From contig CASHTG010000010.1 in assembly GCA_949357655.1 (NCBI GenBank), positions 310,001 to 374,000 on the forward strand: 64,000 bases of DNA. The letters run 5' to 3'. The position numbers and the translations under genes are program-made. The notes under the pieces are model-generated. The model saw only the letters and a list, made by a program, of their open reading frames with translations. It did no database searches and had not been told where the DNA came from. Positions 58,601-64,000 of the stretch are shown piece by piece (the stretch's first letter is position 1; each line of letters begins with the position of its first letter). The DNA comes from Parascedosporium putredinis. Taxonomy: Eukaryota; Ascomycota; Sordariomycetes; Microascales; Microascaceae.

Positions 58601-61600
58601 TCAACTCCAACGATAGGATGTGCTCCGGCTGCACGAGAAGGACCCCACCTTCATCGCGGCACCGCTTGAGAAGGGACTGAATGGCCTGGGCCTCAGAATT
58701 AGAGACCCGCAAAGCGCGCGAGAAGGGCATCTGGAACACGACGCGGTTGAGCATCCCGCCGAGCTTGGAAGTGAGCATCTGCAGCATCTGCTGCGACTGC
58801 GGCTTGGCCACGATGACTCGCACTAGCCTGGTCCCGTCCGCCAGGGCCGCGGCGACGATGGGCACGATGACGGACGACTTTCCCTCGCCCATATTCAGCT
58901 GCATCACGGCATTGTCACCTTCGGGTGGGGTGCGCATCTGCGCGGCAATCTCCTCTTGCACGTTGCGGATCGTGAGCCCGCTCTCCACCTCCAGCAGCAA
59001 GGAGTCTGGGTGGTCGACTGGGTCCCAGTTGGTATGACCTGGATTGTTTAGCTCGCTCGCCAAGGCGGCGTGGTCGTTACGCGAGGCGGCGCATACTATG
59101 CGCTGGAGACGCTGGACGTCGTGAATCCTCTTCGCGTATTGGACAAGGCATTGCTTCCACCCCTCGGGAAGGCAGTCCCATTTATCCCTGGCTAAGAACT
59201 GTAGTAGGTAGCGGGGAGACACGCGTGGCCGGTGGGAGGCTAAGTAATCCTTGCCAGTGGAAACGCCGCTCTCGAGACACGAGGTGCTCGCCATGTAATA
59301 ATTTAGCGCCTGCCCAATGCGATGGCACGTAGCGTCCCTGTGTGTCTCTGCCTCGGTCAGATGAATGCGCCAAAGGTCTTGGGCAGGAGCACTATCAGTG
59401 CTCTTGGGGCCCCTCCTGCCAGCGGCTAATTGGAGAGATTCGGCACTTTGGCGCAGCGCCGCAACATAGTCCTTTTCAAAGCCAGCTTCGGCCATACTTG
59501 CCAATGTGTTAATTAGTACACCCACTGAGCTCGGCGTTGTTCCTTCGTCAGCCTTCGCCTTTTTAGCAGTGCAAGACTGGGCCCACTGGTACGTTGTGTC
59601 GAGACCGGAAACCTCTTCGAGGGTGGTAGACTGGAGAAGACGTCGACCTCGCCAACGAAAGCCGATTTACATGGAACCGAGGGTAAGATGCTTGAGACGG
59701 AACGCGCTACAGCGCGGAGGTTATCCTTGACCCTAGGTAGTGGAGAGGTTGACGGGATGGTTTCCACAATCTCGTCGAGGTACTCGTACAACTGGCGGTT
59801 CTGGTGCCAAAGCTTTACACGCTGATTGATGACTTCGCATGCGGCGTTGAAGCGCAGGTATGTCTCCCACCTGGCGTAGTGTGTAGAGGTGTAACTGAAC
59901 TCGGCCCTCCCACAAGGCCACTGTGCCATGGCGTGGTCCACGATAGATTCAATTGCGTTCCGTTGGCTACTTTGCCAGCCACCATGGGCGGACCAATAGG
60001 CCTTATTTTTCTTCCTGGGGGCATTTCTGGACTCTGGGCACTCACTAAACGAACGATGCAAACTGTCGGCCTGGAGTTTCGATATCAGCTCACCTCTCCT
60101 CATGACATATCCGTCCGCCGGAGAAAAGCTTTCACCCTGGGGGCCTGTAAATGGTAAAGAGCGGCCACGTTGACGAAGCAAGCGAGGAGCTGAATGATGT
60201 GCATGTCCGCGTCTGGGGAATACGCCAGGGTTGCAAGCCAAACCAGGACGTCAGATCTCTTCTCGCGAGCGAGGCTGCTAGGAAGGATACAGTGGTAGGC
60301 AATCATCTTTTCCGCCAGCACTGATTTGCTGGAGGCCAAAAGCCATTTGGCATCGTACATGGGCGCCTCCCCTGCGCCTATGCCAAATTGCGGCCCTTTA
60401 GATGGCCCGTACACCAGTTGGCCAGCCTTTTTTCGAGGAATTTCCAAATGTGCGCCGCCGTTCCGTTGTTCGAAATATCGAATGCTGGAGCTTCCCTCTC
60501 GCTGAACACGTATTGGGCGATATCGAACGCTCGTTGGGCCCTAGCAGACTCCTGGCCTTTGTCACGAGATGTGTAGGTCTTATCCAGCGTGGTGTCGTGC
60601 TTCTCGGCGCCGTAGCGTGATATGCGAAAACATGAGGTTCGCATCTCATCGCGCGCAATGAGGCGGTCCTTGTGCTTGTCGAACCTGGGAGGTTCCAAGT
60701 ACTGCTCGCGGTAGAAGAACTTTCTCTCAGCAGCGGCCTGGAACAGCGCGGTAACGGCCCCGAGGAAACCCGGATGCTGTGCCATGAAGCCAACGTTACT
60801 GGCCCACGTCACCGTCTGCATGGACTGCAGGTGCGAGGGTAATATACTCGTCCGGGCGTCAACCTTGCGATCTGTCCCAGCTTGAAAAGGGTTTCCTGCG
60901 AGAATAGCACAAACGACTTGACGGCCGCAGACCTCAAAATGTCGAGCGCCGTCTCCGTCCCGGTATGCATTGTCAGCGGGTCGGGAAGACAGAACGACGT
61001 CAGGGCATGGATGTGGCATAGAAAGAGCTTGCTTTCCAGGCTCCCATTGTCCACTAGCCGGCAAAGTTGGGGATCCACATCGTAGGCGTGGGCGCGGACG
61101 ACGTGGCTTTTGTTGATGAATGAGGAAACGTGCATTCGTGACATCTGGGAAGTGATCGGACCTTCTGCGAGAAGGACCTTGCGAGTCATGAAATCAGAGT
61201 GACTACTACACAAGACGAGCTTGTTCTGAAACCCCACCAGCGTGTCGATGGCTTGATTTGCGTCGATAACCATCCCTCGGAATTGACTTGACGCGACGGT
61301 GCTAGTGCCCTCCTGCAGCGTGAAGGAAAGTTTCAATTTCGGCAGTTCCATGTCCAAAACCTGCAACGTAGGGTGGTAAATCAAATGGAGGTCGGAAACA
61401 TCGACGAGTGGCCCAAGGAGCCTGCTGAGCAAGCCTGAGGTGCGGCTTTTGCTGTTGATGGCCTCGGGAGCTATGAGTACGCGCCCGTTTTGCACAAGCT
61501 GCCACCTGGTGCTCTTTTTACCTTGGTCAACCTCCAGTTGTCCTGCGATGTGCTCCAGGGTTCTTTGACGGGCCGGAATTCGATGATGTTGGACTCCATG

Positions 61601-64000
61601 TCATACCAGTGGACGTAATTATCGACAAATTCCGTGGGAAAGCCCGTAAACAGTCCCGGCTCGATAAACTCCCAGGTTTTCCCTCCCTTTATCGCCCTCA
61701 CAAGCAGATGGTGCCGACTAGGTCCTTGTTCAGGCCCCGAAGACCCGAAGTGAACCTCGTGGCCCATGTGCAGCTTCTTTCCAGAGAACCCTAGTCCCGG
61801 GTAGCATCCGGGCATTACCTCGATAGCCGTCCGTCCAAAGAGCCTCTTGTACATCGCATGGTTCTCGTAACTGGCTGGAAGGCGGTTTAGTGGGTACCCG
61901 TTAACACGTAGCTCGCCAGTAACCAGGCAGTAGTGAACCACCATCGCGTCACCAGTACCATTTTGGGACCCGCTCTTGGTCGTCAGCCATGTCCTTTGGC
62001 CGTGGGAACACCACGTCTTGTCGACGGCGCTTCGCCAACCCTCGCCGCTTGGTCGATATGCCGCCCAGGAGAACTCAATGGCGTCGTCTAGGCAGCTTCT
62101 CGACCTGTCAGCGATGAGACTGTAGAGTATGTCGCATGTGCGAGCGCAGAGAAGTTGCCACCTCCAGTGGAGCATGGGCTGCAAGGCGTCGGTACAGCAG
62201 TTTTCAGAGTAACTCTCCTGAATTGTGATGCAGCTCTTGATAAAGTCTGCTGCATTAGAGTCTTCTTTGAGAATGAGATGCAAGACGGATTGGCCATTTG
62301 CCAACTTGTCATCGAGGTTGAATGAGTCGGCGTGTACCAGCGCTGCGTGGGCGACCTTGGCCCGCAGGCTAATTTTGCCCTCATCGGATATTGTGTCGTT
62401 GACGCGATCCTTGAGCACCTTGATCCAGTCCCAGGCTATTATTCGGGCCTTGGCAAGAAACAGAGGGCCATATGTCGGACTCGGTCGGATTCGGCCATGG
62501 TAAGGAGCCGGCGGGCCACCATGATATAAGTCGATAGCTCGTGGATGCACTGCCAATTATCCTCGATTTTGGCGGTGGCCTCGCCCAAACTCGCCAGCAT
62601 AGTTTCGCAGAACCGATCTTCAAAGACGGGAATTGAGTGACTGTCACGGTACCACCTTAGGTCGTCAGTACAAGGCCCCGCTTGATACATGCATTGGAGG
62701 ACTACTTGGGCTGTCTCAATCTTTCGAAAGTCGACACAGGGCGCCGTGACTTGCGCGAGAAGATTTTGCCACTGGATCCGATGCCCCAGGGGTATGGAGC
62801 AAAGCGCCTTGTATTCATTCAGGGACATGTGATCGGGGCAGCTGTGCTGCGAGGCTAGCACCGTGTTAGGCGAGGGGCCATCCGGAGAGGCTGGTGGTCT
62901 CATTAGGTATACTTGGAGCGCACGAGAGACGGCCGGCAGCTTGTAAGTTGCGGAATCAGCCGTAGCAGTAATCTGAGACGCCGAGTCGATCTTCCCGACG
63001 AAGCGGGAGACCGACTCGTCAAAGTATTGGTACTGCAATGCATTTTGAAAGATTACATCCTTCTCGAATTCACACTCGACAGGCGTTTGGAGATGTAATG
63101 TGACTTGACGTTGGCTTTGGCTTGTGAACCGAGACCAATGCGTCGCCCTCCCAACCGCTGCGGCGGCGCCGAGAAGTGCTTTTGAAGATGGACATCCGCA
63201 GAAAGCAAATAGACTCTCTCTGGTTTGGCTCCGCTGGTGTAGTCATGGTTTAGGATATCAAAGATGACAAAGTTGGTAGCTTGACGCCAAATGGCGTACC
63301 AGTGAGGAATCTGCAGCTCAAAGACAACGGCCTTGGCAGATGCCTCCTTGGAGGAGTGGCCACTCGAATATGTGAATCTCCATCCCCTGTGCCTGCCGTA
63401 GCAGGGCACATTTTTACAGCCTCCCTTGTGTTTGATATACTCGTCGTCGTCAACTATTTCAGTATAATATTCGCACGCGGCCGCATAGTATTGAGACATG
63501 AGGCTGTTGTGCTGTGCCAGTTTCGTGCGAAATTCCTCCCGTTTTCTTTCCTGACATTCCGTGGCCTCCTTTTGAATGGATCGGAGCAGGTCCTGGTGTT
63601 TGGAAGATAGATCAACGTACTTCGCAGCGAAGCTGTCTGCCTGGCCGAATCCTGTCCATGGACAGGGCTGCGACGCGCCAAAACTGCGCCCTCGCACGTA
63701 CTCCTCCACTTTGGCAAGTCTCTCCATCTGGGATCGGAACGGGAGAAGGAGGACCTGGAAATGATCTGGGTCAATGCATGGGTCGTAGGTAAGCAGGAGA
63801 GGGCATTCCTTCGTGGCTGCCCGGTCACAGACGACCCAGAGCTCGAGAACGCCGAGGACCATGAGGGACCACGCTTCAGGGTTGTGGGTGGCGGAACTAG
63901 CCGCAGGGCTGCTGTGCGACTGCATTGCCTCGAAACAGATTCGGGTGGTTTCATCTGTGGAATTTATCGTGGCAGACGCACCTCCTAGCTCCGTCATCAT
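55624..64000 (-). CDS. Giant DUF3638/DUF3645 protein, 5' end outside the window
   Basis: Runs on the minus strand from beyond 64000 to a stop at 55624. At least 2,760 residues are present. Eleven indels are needed (near 63085, 62455, 61517, 60868, 60416, 60145, 59563, 57611, 56933, 56571, 56033), and one intron (57030-56952, donor GTTTGT) joins KDGLMQG to CMRMRKL. The DUF3638 region has a P-loop-like VMQLNMGEGKSSVIVP near 58880-58920, then LVQPEHILSLELMGKEYAM. The DUF3645 region contains HPDVVIILTCLSYYYSGL. The last part has DVCLVFLDEAHTRGTDLKLP, VVFCVPREI and a C-terminal RTHMGAMLGNRLLSEKDF. Homologues of about 3,000 residues are widespread in fungi; databases label some as ubiquitinyl-hydrolase-like, without proof that I know of. 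The usual N-terminal DUF6606 region should lie to the right. Confidence 0.85.

Noticed and set aside
4785..64000. Reading the broken genes as pseudogenes or programmed frameshifts
   Set aside because: The breaks are single bases in homopolymers, hit housekeeping-type and accessory genes alike, and no slippery site or stem-loop pattern recurs.

Overview
The window is nuclear DNA from a filamentous ascomycete (Pezizomycotina). Evidence: short GT-AG introns of roughly 50-300 bp inside otherwise compact genes, a Zn2Cys6 regulator, an AA9 polysaccharide monooxygenase, a fungal fusion of aspartyl-tRNA synthetase to DUF2156 (ErdS), a 2EXR-domain protein, and a giant DUF3638/DUF3645 protein. I cannot name the species. 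Nineteen protein-coding genes are well supported, plus one doubtful small gene. I saw no rRNA, tRNA, CRISPR array or intact transposon.

Layout. 0.2-6.5 kb: a secreted 3-carboxymuconate-cyclase-like beta-propeller, a paraoxonase-like lactonase and a sugar-type MFS permease. 10.8-30.4 kb: a run of catabolic genes, namely a carotenoid/lignostilbene dioxygenase, a SnoaL-like (NTF2-fold) protein, a dihydroxybenzoate-decarboxylase-type amidohydrolase, a Zn2Cys6 regulator, an aldehyde dehydrogenase, an FAD aromatic hydroxylase and a short-chain dehydrogenase. 30.9-33.7 kb: erdS. 36.7-41 kb: an HSL-type esterase, an AA9 LPMO and a small secreted cupredoxin. 43.8-44.6 kb: a 2-Cys peroxiredoxin. 44.6-47.5 kb: a more AT-rich island with a doubtful small gene. 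47.6-49.7 kb: a 2EXR protein with a very acidic tail. 53.4-55.3 kb: a second sugar transporter. 55.6-64.0 kb: the giant DUF3638/DUF3645 gene, which runs off the right edge. Intergenic gaps are long (up to 4.3 kb).

How the genes may work together. The seven genes from 10.8 to 30.4 kb read as a catabolic gene cluster with its own regulator. The dioxygenase would split a stilbene or other phenylpropenoid double bond to aromatic aldehydes. The aldehyde dehydrogenase would oxidise these to aromatic acids. The FAD hydroxylase and the decarboxylase would prepare the ring for cleavage. The SDR and SnoaL-like protein would handle side reactions. The two lactonase-like proteins and the permease at the left edge could extend the pathway. 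This pathway is inference; the families are well supported, the substrate is not.

Sequence quality. Nearly every gene beyond 4.7 kb is broken by single-base indels, almost all of them one base missing from a G/C or A/T homopolymer. Adding the base back restores a conserved motif every time, and exon lengths then sum to whole codons. I therefore treat these genes as intact genes in an error-bearing assembly, not as pseudogenes. Coordinates are as they stand in this sequence, and protein lengths are after allowing for the indels.
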